NCBI RefSeq assembly: GCF_000226115.1 | Contig: NC_016458.1 | Coordinates: forward strand, 2,666,001-2,730,000 | Reading direction: 5' to 3' | DNA: 64,000 nucleotides | Source of the DNA: Thermothielavioides terrestris NRRL 8126 | Lineage: Eukaryota; Ascomycota; Sordariomycetes; Sordariales; Chaetomiaceae | Part shown: piece after piece, positions 62,666 to 64,000 of the stretch | How positions within the stretch are numbered: position 1 is the stretch's first letter | How the letters are laid out: each line of letters starts with the position of its first letter | The notes under the pieces: generated by a model | The model's database searches: none | What the model was told of the DNA's origin: nothing | What the model saw: only the letters and a program-made list of their open reading frames with translations | Made by a program: the position numbers and the translations under genes

Positions 62666-63969
62666 ATGGGCCAGGAGCAGTCCTACGTGACCGAGGACAC
62701 TCCGCCTCTGACCCTCTCGGAGCGCAGCCTCGCCGCCGTCGCCGACTACATCAAGTCGGGCCGCGCCCGCCGCATCGTGGTCATGACCGGCGCCGGCATC
62801 TCGACCGCTGCAGGGAGTGCGTTCCCTCCACTCAACCCTCCCTTATTTGATATCCTCCTCACAAACGTTAACACAACCTCACTTACTAACCCCCGCGCCC
62901 GCCCCCGCCAGTCCCCGACTTCCGCTCCCCGGACACAGGCCTCTACGCCAACCTGGCGGCGCTGGACCTGCCCGAGCCCGAGGCGGTCTTCGACCTGGGC
63001 TTCTTCCGGCAGAACCCGGCGCCGTTCTACGCGCTCGCGCGCGAGCTCTACCCGGGCGCGCGCTACCGCCCGACCATCGCCCACGTCTTCGTCGCCCTGC
63101 TGGCCCGCAAGGGCCTGCTGCGCATGCTCTTCACCCAGAACATCGACTGCCTCGAGCGCGCCGCCGGCGTGCCGCCCCACCTCGTCGTCGAGGCCCACGG
63201 CAGCTTCGCCACCCAGAGCTGCATCGACTGCAAGGCGCCCTTCGCCGACGGCGAGCGCATGCGCGCCTGCGTCGCGCGCGGCGAGCCCCCCCGCTGCGAG
63301 ACGTGCGGCGGCCTGGTGAAGCCGGATATCGTCTTCTTCGGGGAGGCGCTGCCGCGGGACTTCTTCGAGAAGAGCGCCGCGGTCAAGGAGGCCGATCTGA
63401 TTCTCGTCATGGGCACGAGCCTGCAGGTGCATCCCTTCGCCGGGCTGCCGAACATGGCCGACCCGGAGGTCCCGAGGGTGCTGTTCAATCTGCAGCAGGT
63501 CGGGTCCTTCGGCACGCGAGCGGACGACGTCATGGTGCTGGGGGACTGCGATGCCGGGGTGCGAATGCTGGCGGATGAGCTGGGGTGGCGCGAGGAGCTG
63601 GAGAGCTCGTGGCGGAAGCTGGTCGGTGACGAGGAGGCCGAGCGGCAGCTGCAGGGCGCTAAGAAGAGGGTTACCGCGCTGCGCGACGAGGTGACCAAGC
63701 TGGCGGACGAGGTGGAGGAGGTTCTTCACATCGGTGATAAGGAGAAGGGCCGCACGGAGAAGGATGAGCCCTCGGAGCAGGACCTGGGGACTCCAGCCTC
63801 ACATCATGCCGGGGATGCGCAAGAAAAGGGACAGGCAGATGCAACGCCACCGGCTGTTGAGTCTCAGTCGGAAGACAAGAAGACGCCGCACGAGGGTCCA
63901 AGTCCGCATGGAGAGGAGAAGGCAGACGGCCCGGAGGACGCCAAGGAAAAGGAGAAGGCTGTCTTGTAA
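62666..63969 (+). CDS. hst2: NAD-dependent protein deacetylase, Hst2/SIRT2-type sirtuin
   Basis: Two exons, 62666-62816 and 62912-63969, give 402 aa. It removes acetyl groups from lysines (H4K16 in yeast Hst2) using NAD, mainly in the cytoplasm. Splicing rebuilds VVMTGAGISTAAG-IPDFRSP (41-57), the NAD-binding motif. Other features: FTQNIDCLE (TQNID at 125-129), catalytic His146 in VEAHGSFATQ, zinc ligands C154/C157 and C179/C182, GGLVKPDIVFFGEALP and LILVMGTSLQVHPFAGL. The C-terminal 90 residues are charged and disordered. MGQEQS at the N-terminus fits an N-myristoylation signal (Gly2, Ser6). The ATG has A at -3 and G at +4. Confidence 0.95.
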
Positions 63970-64000
63970 GAATCTTGAAGGTCTAGCTCTTTGCGATATT

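Noticed and set aside
62746..63729. 327-codon minus-strand frame
   Set aside because: Antisense to the sirtuin, whose NAD and zinc motifs are intact.
52072..63969. A NAD/ADP-ribose gene cluster (two NUDIX genes plus sirtuin)
   Set aside because: Unrelated genes and a tRNA lie between them and there is no shared regulatory signature, so cluster status is not supported.

Overview
The window is nuclear DNA of a filamentous ascomycete, most likely a Sordariomycete of the order Sordariales and possibly Chaetomiaceae. The evidence is GC-rich coding sequence, short GT-AG introns (about 50-290 nt) with CTAAC/CTGAC-type branch sites, a C-24 sterol methyltransferase (ergosterol pathway), an AA9 lytic polysaccharide monooxygenase, and protein families typical of Pezizomycotina. 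The taxon call is inference. There are no operons, phage, CRISPR arrays or transposase genes. Each gene is an independent transcription unit. I rebuilt exon-intron structures by hand from splice signals, reading frame and family conservation.

Layout. 0.2-8.2 kb is a dense housekeeping block: zuotin (ribosome-associated J-protein), MZM1/LYRM7-type complex III assembly factor, SLT11/RBM22-type splicing factor, ERG6 and PDB1 (pyruvate dehydrogenase E1 beta). 8.8-17 kb holds a single-pass membrane protein with a Cys-rich C-terminal domain, a secreted AA9 LPMO, a gamma-glutamylcyclotransferase-like protein lacking the expected catalytic Glu, and an SLC35F-type transporter. 17-22.3 kb is a gene-poor interval. 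22.3-28 kb has a conserved disordered fungal protein and an AhpC/TSA-like redox protein. 28-32.4 kb is gene-poor. 32.5-50.5 kb has a Cid1-type nucleotidyltransferase (1275 aa), a conserved membrane-anchored protein, a MetX-family O-acyltransferase (CysA-like), a large disordered protein and an MFS transporter. 52-64 kb has two convergent NUDIX hydrolases (ADP-ribose and ADP-sugar types), a small two-exon protein, an intron-containing tRNA-Pro(AGG), a Ser/Thr-rich single-pass membrane protein, an omega-class glutathione transferase and an Hst2-type sirtuin.

How genes relate. There is no biosynthetic cluster. A loose theme is mitochondrial function (MZM1, PDB1, the CysA-like enzyme) and NAD/ADP-ribose metabolism (YSA1-like, NUDX14-like and Hst2 within 12 kb), but proximity alone does not prove functional linkage. 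The most informative regulatory signal is a perfect 19-bp palindrome of the form CGG-N11-CCG 266 bp upstream of the AA9 start, the architecture of a Gal4-type zinc-cluster site. I did not find a convincing wholly new system. The best leads are that palindrome, the GGCT-like protein without its catalytic Glu, the small 71-aa gene, and the large gene-poor intervals.
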